From: Bacteroidota bacterium
Lineage (GTDB): Bacteria > Bacteroidota > Bacteroidia > Chitinophagales > Chitinophagaceae
Reading direction: 5' to 3'
Assembly (NCBI GenBank): GCA_023386235.1
Contig: JAEWKC010000016.1
Span: 1-64,000 of the forward strand
Length of the DNA stretch: 64,000 bases
Shown here: one piece after another, positions 25,752-36,500 of the stretch
Layout: the number at the start of each line of letters is the position of its first letter
Position numbering within the stretch: position 1 is the first letter of the stretch
Translations under genes and position numbers: made by a program
The notes under the pieces: generated by a model
Databases searched by the model: none
What the model saw: only the letters and a program-made list of their open reading frames with translations
What the model was told of the DNA's origin: nothing

Positions 25752-27023
25752 ATGATGTCTATACAAGAAATTTACCGGCTCTATCAGCAGCACACGTCCG
25801 TGCAGACAGATACCAGGAAATTGCAGCCCGGAGATATTTTTTTTGCTTTAAAAGGTCCAAATTTTAATGGAAACACTTTTGCGGCCAAAGCCCTGGAAGC
25901 CGGAGCTGCCTACAGTATTGTAGACGAACCAACAGGTAGTAAAAACGAAAGAATCATTTTGGTAGATAACGTGCTGGAAACGCTTCAGCAGCTGGCAGCA
26001 TACCATCGCGCCCGGTTTTCCATTCCCTTCATAGCAATTACCGGCAGCAATGGCAAAACCACTACCAAGGAACTGATACACCAGGTATTAAGCACTTCCT
26101 TTATCACCTATACCACGGAAGGCAACCTAAATAACCACATTGGCATACCGCTTACCCTGCTTAGAATAAAGCCCGACGCGCAAATGGCCGTAATAGAAAT
26201 GGGCGCCAATCACCTCAAGGAGATTGAGAGTTATTGCCGCTATACCCAACCCACGCACGGCATCATCACCAACTGCGGCAAGGCACACCTGGAAGGCTTT
26301 GGCAGCGAGGAAAATATTAAAATAGCCAAAGGAGAACTCTACGATTATTTAAGGCAAAACAAAGGAACTGTCTTTGCTTTTGACGACTACGATTATTTTC
26401 ACTCCATGACCAAAGGTATGAAAGAAGTAGTCTGGTATGGTACGCAAAAAGGCACTACCATTGGCAGAGATTTGAGTACCAAACCTTTTTTATCGGTTCA
26501 GTTAAAGAACAATACTATTTATCATACACAGCTTATCGGCGATTACAACCTGCCCAATGTGCTGTGTGCTATTTCTGTTGGAAAATATTTTGACATCGCG
26601 CAAGAACGCATTCAGTCTGCCATTGAAAATTATGCTCCATCCAATAGCCGCTCGCAGCTGAAAAAAGCAGGCAGCAACCATTTTATCGTAGATGCTTACA
26701 ACGCCAATCCTACCAGCATGAAAGTAGCCATAGAAAACCTTAAAAATATGGATGTTCCCCGAAAGGTGCTTTTGCTGGGCGCCATGAAGGAGCTGGGCGA
26801 AGACAGCGTTAAAGAACACCAGGATTTAATAGAGCTTATAAAAAAACACAATTGGCAAGCCGTGGTTTTGGTAGGCGGCGACTTTGCAAAAACAGATCAT
26901 CCGTTTTATTATTTCCCCGACACCCAAAAAGCAAAAGAATGGCTACAGCAACAACATTTTGAAAATACTTATTTTTTGCTGAAAGGCTCAAGAGGTATTG
27001 CCATGGAAAATATGCTGCAATAA
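25752..27023 (+). CDS. murF: UDP-N-acetylmuramoyl-tripeptide--D-alanyl-D-alanine ligase MurF
   Basis: The 423-residue Mur ligase adds D-Ala-D-Ala to the UDP-MurNAc-tripeptide in the cytosol, the last soluble step of peptidoglycan precursor synthesis. Visible motifs are QTDTRKLQPGDIFFAL, the P-loop TGSNGKTTTK at 97-106, EMGANHLKEI, ITNCGKAHLEGFGS and the canonical VDAYNANPTSM. All MurF features are intact. Two ATG codons are adjacent (25752 and 25755) and either could be used. It lies outside any mur/fts cluster. A second MurF domain occurs in the fusion protein at 36714. Confidence 0.95.
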   Translation: MMSIQEIYRLYQQHTSVQTDTRKLQPGDIFFALKGPNFNGNTFAAKALEAGAAYSIVDEPTGSKNERIILVDNVLETLQQLAAYHRARFSIPFIAITGSNGKTTTKELIHQVLSTSFITYTTEGNLNNHIGIPLTLLRIKPDAQMAVIEMGANHLKEIESYCRYTQPTHGIITNCGKAHLEGFGSEENIKIAKGELYDYLRQNKGTVFAFDDYDYFHSMTKGMKEVVWYGTQKGTTIGRDLSTKPFLSVQLKNNTIYHTQLIGDYNLPNVLCAISVGKYFDIAQERIQSAIENYAPSNSRSQLKKAGSNHFIVDAYNANPTSMKVAIENLKNMDVPRKVLLLGAMKELGEDSVKEHQDLIELIKKHNWQAVVLVGGDFAKTDHPFYYFPDTQKAKEWLQQQHFENTYFLLKGSRGIAMENMLQ

Positions 27024-27095
27024 AACGATTGCATACGTTTGAGCTTGCATTTACTGCTTTTGTTATTTATCTTTATACAAAATAAAAACACTTTT

Positions 27096-28286
27096 ATGAA
27101 TGAAAATTTTGTATCCCGCATAGGTAAAGAACTGGAAGAAATAAAAGAAGCCGGTTTATTTAAAAAGGAAAGAATTATTCAAAGTCCTCAGGGCGCTGAG
27201 ATACGCGTAAATGGCAATACCGTCTTGAACTTTTGTGCCAACAATTATTTAGGCTTGTCAGCGCACCCAAAAGCGATTGAAGCTGCCAAAAAAGCCGTTG
27301 ATGAGCGAGGCTACGGGTTAAGCAGTGTGCGCTTTATTTGCGGCACACAGGATATTCATAAAGAACTGGAAAAGAAATTATCCGAATTTTTAGGTACCGA
27401 AGATACCATTTTGTACGCAGCCGCGTTTGATGCCAACGGCGGCGTATTTGAACCCCTGTTTGGTGAAGCCGATGCCATCCTCAGCGACGAACTCAATCAT
27501 GCCTCTATCATTGACGGCGTCCGTTTGTGCAAGGCGCAGCGGTATCGTTACAAACACAACGACATGAAAGATTTGGAAGATAAATTACTCGATAGCGCGC
27601 ATCTCAGAAGCAGGATCATTGTTACAGACGGCTCTTTCTCTATGGACGGCACCATTGCTCAGTTAGACAAAATTGTAGAACTGGCAGAAAAATACGATGC
27701 CGTAGTAATGGTAGACGATAGCCACTCTTCTGGCTTTCTGGGGAAAACAGGGCGCGGCACGCATGAGCACTGCGGAGTAATGGGTAAAATAGACATCATC
27801 ACCGGCACGCTTGGCAAAGCGCTGGGCGGAGCAAGCGGAGGCTTTACTTCGGGCAGAAAAGAAATAATAGAGATGTTGCGCCAGAGAAGCCGCCCTTATT
27901 TGTTTTCCAACACGTTAGCGCCAAGCATTGTAGGCGCCTCTATAGCCATATTAAATATGCTAAGCGAAACCACCGAATTACGCGATAGACTGGAAACCAA
28001 TACCAAACATTTTCGTGAAAAGATGACCGAAGCGGGCTTCGACATTCCGCAAGGCGAGCATCCCATAGTGCCAGTGATGTTGTACGACGCTGTAGTAGCT
28101 CAGGAGTTTGCCGCCAAACTGCTGGAAGAAGGCATTTATGTAACCGGATTTTTCTATCCTGTAGTACCTAAAGGCAAAGCCAGAATACGCGTGCAGCTTA
28201 GCGCCGCCCACGAACCGCATCATATAGATAAAGCCATTGCCGCTTTTACCAAAGTAGGCAAAGAGCTGGGAGTGGTTAAAAGCTAA
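27096..28286 (+). CDS. kbl: Glycine C-acetyltransferase (2-amino-3-ketobutyrate CoA ligase)
   Basis: This is a 396-residue alpha-oxoamine synthase with the PLP lysine in TGTLGKALGGASGG, the substrate loop DELNHASIIDG and VDDSHSSGFLG. It cleaves 2-amino-3-ketobutyrate with CoA to glycine and acetyl-CoA in threonine breakdown. The close relation to E. coli Kbl (398 residues) and the N-terminus support Kbl over BioF or the sphingolipid-forming Spt enzymes. A TTG at 27039 would add 19 hydrophobic residues without family support, so the ATG at 27096 is chosen. No tdh gene is nearby. Confidence 0.9.
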   Translation: MNENFVSRIGKELEEIKEAGLFKKERIIQSPQGAEIRVNGNTVLNFCANNYLGLSAHPKAIEAAKKAVDERGYGLSSVRFICGTQDIHKELEKKLSEFLGTEDTILYAAAFDANGGVFEPLFGEADAILSDELNHASIIDGVRLCKAQRYRYKHNDMKDLEDKLLDSAHLRSRIIVTDGSFSMDGTIAQLDKIVELAEKYDAVVMVDDSHSSGFLGKTGRGTHEHCGVMGKIDIITGTLGKALGGASGGFTSGRKEIIEMLRQRSRPYLFSNTLAPSIVGASIAILNMLSETTELRDRLETNTKHFREKMTEAGFDIPQGEHPIVPVMLYDAVVAQEFAAKLLEEGIYVTGFFYPVVPKGKARIRVQLSAAHEPHHIDKAIAAFTKVGKELGVVKS

Positions 28287-28609
28287 GCTTATTGATAAAG
28301 TTGAAAAAAGCTGTCTTAAAAGATTTTTCTAATGATCATCTTTCGAGACGGCTTTTTTTGAATTTTTGTTGTAATACATCAACATATACTGCGATTACAA
28401 AAAAATATTTTTTCAGTTGATAATAAAGGTATTTGGGCTTTGGTATATTATAGTCTCAATATTTTCGATGCTGCCGGGTAATATTACATGATATCTCATT
28501 TATTCTGCCTTTCATTCTCTTTTTCCTCTATTTATGTTTTTTCGATTTGAAAATTTACGGCAACTATCGTACTTTTACTTTTTCAAAAAAACATATAATT
28601 TTCATACAA
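28287..28609. other. 323-nt spacer kbl-purA
   Basis: The region holds the kbl terminator at its left end. The rest is AT-rich leader before purA, with no ORF and no exact TAnnTTTG box. TACTTTTA at 28570-28577 is a one-mismatch form and a possible purA promoter. I see no purine-riboswitch-like core. Confidence 0.5.
28304..28359 (+). terminator. Terminator after kbl
   Basis: AAAAAAGCTGTCT and AGACGGCTTTTTT pair over 13 bp with one G-U pair. The loop is long, about 29 nt, and a T run follows. Confidence 0.7.
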
Positions 28610-29872
28610 ATGGTTGATGTAATTTTAGGCCTGCAATGGGGCGACGAAGGGAAAGGAAAAGTGGTAGACTATTTCGCTCCCGGATACGATATTATTGCTC
28701 GCTTTCAGGGTGGCCCCAACGCAGGGCACACGCTTTACGTAGATAATAAAAAAATTGTGCTGCACCAGATACCTTCCGGTATTTTCCATCAGGAAAAAAT
28801 AAACATTATTGGAGGCGGCGTGGTTTTAGATCCCGTAACGCTGAAGAAAGAGTACGAAAATGTATCTGCTTTTGGCATTGACGTTACTAAAAATCTTTTT
28901 ATAGCCGAAAGAACAAATATTATTCTGCCCACGCATCGCGCTTTAGATAAAGCTTCTGAAATGCAGAAAGGCGAAGATAAAATAGGCTCTACACTTAAAG
29001 GCATTGGCCCGGCTTATATGGACAGAACCGGCAGAAACGCCATGCGTGTGGGCGATTTGCTAAGCAAGAACTTTACATCGCAATACATCAAACTTCGCAT
29101 GAAGCACCAGCGCATGTTGGATTCTTACGGATTCAATGAAGATATCTCTGCCTGGGAAGACGAGTTTTTTGAAGCTATAGAACTGCTGCGCACATTCAAC
29201 ATTATCAACGGCGAATATTTCATCAACGATAAAATGGCGGAAGGCAAAAAAGTATTGGCAGAAGGCGCGCAGGCGGCGATGCTTGATATTGATTTTGGCA
29301 CCTATCCTTTTGTAACGTCCTCTAATACCATCTCTGCCGGAGTAAGCACCGGCCTGGGTATAGCACCACAAAAAATAAATGAAGTATACGGCATTACAAA
29401 GTCATACTGCACACGCGTTGGAGGCGGTCCTTTCCCAACAGAGCTGCACGATGAGAAAGGAGAAAAATTAAGAAAGAACGGCAATGAATTTGGCTCTACA
29501 ACCGGGCGCCCGCGCCGTTGCGGATGGAACGACTTGGTAGCCCTGAAATATGCTTGCATGATCAACGGAGCCACCCAGATTATCATGACCAAAACAGATG
29601 TTCTGGACGATTTTGAAGAGCTAAGCGTAGCTACTTCTTACGTAGTGGATGGAAAAGAAACACAGCAAGTGCCGCTACAAATGGAAAAACACGACCTGCA
29701 GCCTGTGTATAAAACCTTCAAAGGATGGAACACGGATATTCAAAAATTAAATAGCGTAGAAAATTTTCCTGAAGAACTTAAAAATTATATTAACTTTATC
29801 GGAACTTATCTTGACTGTCCTGTTAAATACATATCTAACGGACCTGAAAGAGAGCAGATTGTAGCATTATAA
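28610..29872 (+). CDS. purA: Adenylosuccinate synthetase
   Basis: The 420-residue enzyme couples IMP and aspartate with GTP hydrolysis to form adenylosuccinate, the first committed step to AMP. The start MVDVILGLQWGDEGKGKVVD includes the GTP-binding GDEGKGK loop. NAGHT, GSTLKGIGPAYMDRTGR and SYCTRVGGGPFPTEL are further signatures. An upstream TTG at 28547 would add 21 residues not found in PurA, so the ATG at 28610 is used. It is cytosolic and appears monocistronic. Confidence 0.96.
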   Translation: MVDVILGLQWGDEGKGKVVDYFAPGYDIIARFQGGPNAGHTLYVDNKKIVLHQIPSGIFHQEKINIIGGGVVLDPVTLKKEYENVSAFGIDVTKNLFIAERTNIILPTHRALDKASEMQKGEDKIGSTLKGIGPAYMDRTGRNAMRVGDLLSKNFTSQYIKLRMKHQRMLDSYGFNEDISAWEDEFFEAIELLRTFNIINGEYFINDKMAEGKKVLAEGAQAAMLDIDFGTYPFVTSSNTISAGVSTGLGIAPQKINEVYGITKSYCTRVGGGPFPTELHDEKGEKLRKNGNEFGSTTGRPRRCGWNDLVALKYACMINGATQIIMTKTDVLDDFEELSVATSYVVDGKETQQVPLQMEKHDLQPVYKTFKGWNTDIQKLNSVENFPEELKNYINFIGTYLDCPVKYISNGPEREQIVAL

Positions 29873-29964
29873 ACCTATAAAAAATTAATACAATTATTTT
29901 TTCGTAAAAAAAATTTGTTTTAATAAAAAAGACATAACATTTTTACATTGAAAATTTTTGAATT

Positions 29965-30417
29965 ATGGCAGCAAAATCAAAGAAAGAAAGTAAAGAAATA
30001 AAACCTGCAAGCACAAAGAAAGAAAATTTATCTCTTTCTAAAAAGAAAAGAGAAGATGAGGAACTGGATGAAGATGAGGACGAACTCATTGACGATGACG
30101 CGCCCGACACTTCTAAAAAAAGTAAAGCTAAAAAAAGCAGAACCGAGGAGGAAAACGATGATTTGGACGACTTACAAGACGATGATCTTTTAGACGACTG
30201 GAACAAAGTAGACGATGAAGACGACTGGGATCCTGATTTTGATGAATTTGATATCCCAAAATCAAAAAGCAGCTCCTCTAAAAAAGCGACCAAGAGCGGC
30301 GTCAAAAAGAAAAAAGAGGACGACGATGATACTTTAAACTTCGACGATGATGACATCTTCGGCAATAAAGATGATTTGTTCTTTGATGATGAAGACGATT
30401 TTGACGACGACTTTTAA
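29965..30417 (+). CDS. Highly charged low-complexity protein (Lys blocks and Asp/Glu blocks)
   Basis: The 150-residue protein consists almost only of Lys, Ser, Asp and Glu. It has alternating blocks: a basic N-terminus (AAKSKKESKEIKP), an acidic centre (DELDEDEDELIDDDAPD type), a basic patch (KKSKAKKSR), a distinctive WDPDFDEFDIPKS stretch near 87-99, a second basic patch and an extremely acidic tail. It is probably disordered. The ATG context and the dedicated terminator after it support a real gene; the long antisense frame is a shadow of the repeated codons. The W-D-P-D-F-D/E-E-F-D core looks like a conserved Bacteroidota motif, function unknown. Confidence 0.7.
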   Translation: MAAKSKKESKEIKPASTKKENLSLSKKKREDEELDEDEDELIDDDAPDTSKKSKAKKSRTEEENDDLDDLQDDDLLDDWNKVDDEDDWDPDFDEFDIPKSKSSSSKKATKSGVKKKKEDDDDTLNFDDDDIFGNKDDLFFDDEDDFDDDF

Positions 30418-30436
30418 CCAATGTAATCACCATATT

Positions 30437-30473
30437 AAAAAGGCATTAAGAAAAAATCTTAATGCCTTTTTAA
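30437..30473 (+). terminator. Terminator after the charged-protein gene
   Basis: AAAAAGGCATTAAG-AAAAAAT-CTTAATGCCTTTTT is a perfect 14-bp stem with a 7-nt loop and T tract, 20 nt after the stop codon. Confidence 0.92.
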
Positions 30474-30542
30474 TTTATTCAAATAAAAATTTGTGTAAAT
30501 TACACACTGTTTGCATCTTATATAAAAACCGATCCTAATCAT

Positions 30543-33500
30543 ATGCAAAAACTATTCTTAATTGTATTGATAATAACAACAAGCATGTTTTCATCTAACG
30601 CACAATCAAACAAATACGCTGCTCAATGGAAGCAGGTGGATACTTTACTCGCCAGGCAATCATTACCAAAATCTGCCTTGACAATTGTAAATGATATTTA
30701 CAGTAACGCAAAGAAATCGGGTGATACAGATGAAATGATAAAAGCACTGGTGTATAAATTTAACCTTGAAGAAAGAACATCTGAAAAAGAAATCAATGAC
30801 GTTATACAAATATTAAATCAGGAGATTGCTTCCAGCAAAGAGCCCTTAGCAAAAAATTTGCTATACGCAATAAAAGCGCAAAAACTTATAGAGTATAAAG
30901 ATGCGAATAGCTGGAGAATAAGGCAGCGCAGTGAAACGGAGAATTACGTTAAAAGCGATGTACTTACCTGGAGCGCCGCGGATTTCAATGATGCCATATC
31001 TCATCTTTTCGACTCTTCTCTTGCCAATGCCAATACGCTGAAACAATCGCAGCTAAAGGATTACAGAGCAGTAATAGCAAAAGGAAATACGCCCGGGCTA
31101 AGATTAACGATGTATGACTTGATACTGCATTACAAGCTGGATTATTACAAAAATAACAATGATCTTGAAATAAAACCCACTAATGAATTTTTATTGAATA
31201 AGCCGGAATATTTTTTACCGTCCGAACAATTTGTACAATTAAACATTCAATCAGAAGATACCCTTTCTTCAAAATTGATTACGGTAAAAACATTTCAGGA
31301 AGTACTGGCTTATTACCTCACTAATAAGTCCACATCAGCCTTGGCAGATGCCGATGTAAATAGAATAGAGTGGATGTACAATAACGCTGTCATTGCAGAT
31401 AAAGATACTTTGTATACAGAGGCGCTGAAAAATATATTAAGCAAATACGGCAGCAACCCTTATGCAAAACAAGCAGCGTTTTTGCTGGCTTCATTCTATA
31501 GGGAACAGGCAGACAAATACCAGACGCCCAGCGACACTACCAATAGGTGGAAAAACATTACAGCACTTGAATTGATAGAAAAATATACCGATGCAAAGGA
31601 TACAAGCTATGCCGCTAAGAACCTGCTGAATCTAAAAGAGGTGATTATGGGAAAGTCTCTTTCAACTACAACCGAAAATATTAGTAGCAGCAATAAGCCA
31701 TTACGTGCATTGGTAGCGTATAAAAATATCAACAAAATTTTTGTAAAAATTATTCAATCAGACTTTTTAGAAAAAAATAATTTTTATAACAATAATGAAT
31801 TTTGGAAAAAGGTAACGAATAGCAAAAACATAGTACAATCCTTTTCTCAACAAATGCCGTTACCTACAGATTACCAGCAACATAGGGCAGAGATAAAAAT
31901 TGACGGGCTTTCCGCAGGAAGATATATTTTGCTCGCAAGTGATAACGAAGACTTTACCGTAAAAAGCAAACTTTCAGCCCAGGAGTTTGATGTGTCTGAC
32001 CTTGCTTATATGCAAAACCAGCAACGTTTTTTTGTTCTCAACCGCGAGACGGGACATCCTGTAAGCGGCGCCACTATTCACTTTCTTACAGATCACAGCA
32101 ATCAAAAACCTGTATACCAGAAAGTAATTACAGGCAGCGACGGTAGCGCGTTAGCACCGGCATCTAAAAATAATCACAGCTACAATAATGGCTATATCAC
32201 CTACGGAAAAGATCGGCTTGAATTTAATGGAGGCTATCATTATTATCCCAGAAAAATTACAAATACTTCAACTAATGCCGAGGAATTCATAAAGAAGAAT
32301 ACAAGAATTCATTTCTTTACCGACAGGAGTCTTTATCGCCCGGGTCAAACCGTTTATTTTAAAGGAATCGTTACCAGTATTGACAGCAAAACAAGGCAAA
32401 CTATTCTGCATAAAACACAAGAACCACTCAGTATAATTTTAAGAGATGTAAACGGAAGAAAGATAGATTCTGTAAAAGTTAAAGCCAATGATAATGCTTC
32501 TTTCAGCGGATCTTTCCAACTCCCGCAAGGCGTGCTCACCGGAGCTTTTTCTATTGGAGACAGCAGGGGAAACAATTCTGTACATTTCAATGTAGAAGAA
32601 TATAAACGCCCAACTTTCTTGGTAGAATATGATACTTTAAAAACAGATTACAGGCTTAATGACAGTATAACCATTACCGGCACAGCTAAAGCATTTGCCG
32701 GCAATACCATTGACAACGCGCAGGTAAAAATAAACGTAACGCGCTCGGCACGTTATCCCTATCCGTGGCTGTGGCGTGGTTTCATGCCCCCGACTCCGCA
32801 GGCACAGATACACAATGAAATTGTAACTACAGACGAAAACGGAAAATTCTCTTTTACATTTAAAGCTGTACCCGATGAAAATACAGATAAAAATTTAAAG
32901 CCTGTTTTTCATTATAAAATTGAAGCCGCAGTTACTGATAACAATGGTGAGACCAGGCAAAATACAACCTCTTTAAGCATAGGCTATCAGTCGCTCCTGC
33001 TCGATATTCTACATGCAGAAAATATAGAGACAGATGCTTTTAAAGAAATAAAAGTGAGCGCTACAAACCTTTCAGACCAGGAAATACCGGCATCTGTAAC
33101 CGTGAAAGTATTTGCTTTAGAAACGCCCGCCCGCCTGATACGCGACCGCTATTGGCAGCGACCCGACCAGTTTGTGATGGATAAAGAAACTTACATAAGC
33201 TATTTCCCTTATGATGAGTACGACAACGAAACAGATAAAACTAACTGGCAAAAAACTAAAGAAGTTTACAGCAAGACTGCAAACGCTAATGATGACAAGG
33301 CTTTCAGCCTGAACAATCAGAAACTGGCAGCCGGCTGGTATGTGATAGAAGCTTCGGCAAAAGATAAAGACGGCAATGAAGTGATTAATAAAAAATATAT
33401 CCATATTTACGACGATAAGGCCGATCAGTTATCTGAGAAAGTATATTTATGGACAAGCAAAACACAAAGAGCAGAAAAGATAGGCGACAAGGATATTTTT

Positions 33501-36500
33501 AAAATAGGTACTTCTGCTGATAATGTGCATGTATTACAGTCAATAGAGGTAGAAATTCTCGGAGAAAATACCAGCCCGGTTTTATCTGTTTTAAAGTTAA
33601 ATAATGAAATTAAAACTATCGTTAACAATACTGCTTCAAGTGATTTAAACCCTTCGCGTACCGCGTATGGCTTTATCAAACACAACCGGCTGTACACTAC
33701 AGACAATACGATAATGGTGATGGACGCCTCAAAAAAACTGAATATTGAATTTGCTACGTTCAGAGATAAAACGGAACCCGGTGCCAAAGAAAAATGGCAG
33801 ATAAAAATAGCAGATAGTAAAGGTAAAAACGTTGCTGCCGAATTGCTCACGGCTATGTATGATGCTTCGCTCGATGAGTTAAAACCTCATCAATGGGATC
33901 TGCCTTTCAATGAGTATCGTGCCATACCTAATAACGGATGGAGTACAGCCTACCAGCAGTTCTCACAAAAAGGAGGGTTTGAAAATTATAGAGACAGTGA
34001 TTTTAAAAATGTAGAAGATAAAATATACGATAAATTTATTTTTGAAGAAGATGCTTCTATTGTGTATGCATCACAAGGTGCGGTGTATGGCGTTGCTGCA
34101 CCAGCCAACACGAGAGTAAGAGGAGTTGCTAGCGTTAACGAAGAAAGCCTTTTTGTAAGAGATATTAATTTGGGTGCTGTACAAAAAGAAAGTGCAGGCA
34201 GTTCCGACGCTATGAATGATATAGATTTTATGCAACCAGACACTACAGCATTTTTAAATAAAGAGTCAAACAGTTTACAAGCCCCACTCCGCACCAACTT
34301 CAATGAAACCGCTTTCTTCATGCCGCATGTGTATGCCGATAAAGATGGCTTATACACTATAGATTTTACCATGCCCGACGCCATGACCAAATGGCGCTGG
34401 ATGAACTTTGCCTACAATACCGCCTTGCAGCATGGCTACAATGAACAATTTACCGTTACGCAAAAAACACTAATGGTACAGCCCAATATGCCCAGATTTT
34501 TGCGTGCGGGAGATACATTGGATTTAAGTGTAAAAATCAGCAACCTCAGCGAAAAAACGCTCAGTGGCAATGCACATATTTCTATAGAAGACGCTATCAC
34601 AGGCGAAACTATTCATTGGCAAAAGCTATCCAGTGCTGCGTTTAGCGTACCGGCAGGGCAAAGCGGCAATGTGAAATTTCCTGTAATAATTTCATCTACG
34701 GCAGTCAACCCATTGACCATTAAAATAAATGGTACAAGTGAAAATTTCAGTGACGGCGAACAGCATACTCTGCCAATGCTTACCAATAAAATATTTGTAA
34801 CAGAAGCATTGCCTATGTATGTACAGGGCGATACGACCATACATTTTACCTTCGATAAATTAGTAAACAACAATAGTAATACTTTGCAAACGCAGGCGCT
34901 TACGGTGGAGTTTACTGCAAACCCCGTGTGGTATGCGGTGCAGGCACTGCCCTATCTTATGGAATATCCATACGAATGCAGCGAACAAACCTTTAGCAGA
35001 TTTTATGCAAACGCTATGGCTGCACATATCGTGAATAAAAATCCGGGAATAAAAAAAGTGTTTGACCAATGGCTGGAAGATTCTACCGCATTAATGAGTA
35101 ACCTGCAAAAAAATCAGGAATTAAAACAAGTACTGATTGAGGAAACGCCCTGGATATTGGATGCGGCCAGTGAAGCCGAACAGAAAAAGAATATCGCACT
35201 GTTATTTGATATGGCTAAAATGAGCAATCAATTACAATCGAGTCTTTCAAAGTTACAGGAAATGCAGCTGGGCAACGGCGCATTCCCTTGGTTCAAAGGA
35301 GGGCGTGCAGACAGGTACATTACTCAATATATACTTACAGGCATCGGCAGGTTAAACAAACTGAATGCGGTACCTCAGCAAAGCAAAACCATGCTGAAAG
35401 CTATAGCTGATAAGGCACACAAGTACTTAAGCGATGAGCTGACAAAAGATTATACAAAGCTTAAAAGAGATGTAAAGCCTGCGGATTTATCCAAGGATAA
35501 TGTGGGCGCTTTGCAGATCCATTATCTTTTTGCCAACAGCTATTTCAATGCTTCACCAAAAACAGAAGCAGAAAAATATTATTACGGACAGGCTAAAAAA
35601 TTCTGGAATACCAAAAGTTCTTACTCCAAAGGTATGATAACCGCATTCCTGTACAGAGCCACAGACAAAGAGTTTGCAGAGAATACGGTACTTAAATCAT
35701 TGCTTGAAAACGCCGTGGAAGATAAAGTAGCAGGCACCTACTGGAAAGATATGTCTTACGGTTATTACTGGTATCAGGCACCTATTGAGCAACAGGCTTT
35801 GATGATAGAGATCACCAACGAAATAGCCCTAAGTAAAAATAATGCGGCTTTGAAAACCGCTGTAAATGGTATGCAAAACTGGCTTATCAGGAACAAGCAA
35901 ACCAACAACTGGCAAACAACCAAAGCTACTGCCGACGCGTGTTACGCGCTTATAGCCGTAAATAATCTTATTGGTGTACAAAAAACCATTCGTATAAATT
36001 TAGGCAACCAGCTAACTGTTTCTACCCAAACCGGAGAAGCAGGCACGGGCTATATTAAAGAGGTGGTAGAAGGAGAAAAGGTCACCAGCAGCCTGGGAAA
36101 CATTTCTGTAAGCACAAGCGCTACACCTCACCAAACGTATAACAGCACACCCGCTTATGGAAGTGTTTACTGGCAATACATTGAAGAGATGGATAAAGTA
36201 ACGAGCGCGGCAACGCCTTTATCGTTAACCAAACAGCTATTCACTGAAGCCAATACAGCACAAGGAAAAAAACTGACTCCTGTAAACAAAGGAGATGTAT
36301 TAAAAGTGGGCGATAAAGTAATTATTCGTGTAATATTGAAGTCTGACAGAGATATGGAATATCTGCACCTGAAAGATATGCGTGCGACCTCTATGGAGCC
36401 GGTAAACGTTATCAGCAGTTATAAATGGCAAGACGGATTAGGCTACTACGAGGCTACTAAAGACGCTTCTACCAACTTCTTTATCGACTTTCTAAGAAAA

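Noticed and set aside
27039..27095. Hydrophobic N-terminal extension of Kbl suggesting a membrane-bound serine palmitoyltransferase
   Set aside because: It depends on a TTG start in the spacer after murF. The ATG at 27096 gives the standard 396-residue Kbl with its usual first residues.
29943..30365. 140-residue Ser/Phe/Leu-rich minus-strand frame opposite the charged-protein gene
   Set aside because: It is the antisense image of Lys and Asp/Glu codon runs, with low complexity and no start context. The plus-strand gene has a proper ATG, a dedicated terminator and a conserved-looking core.
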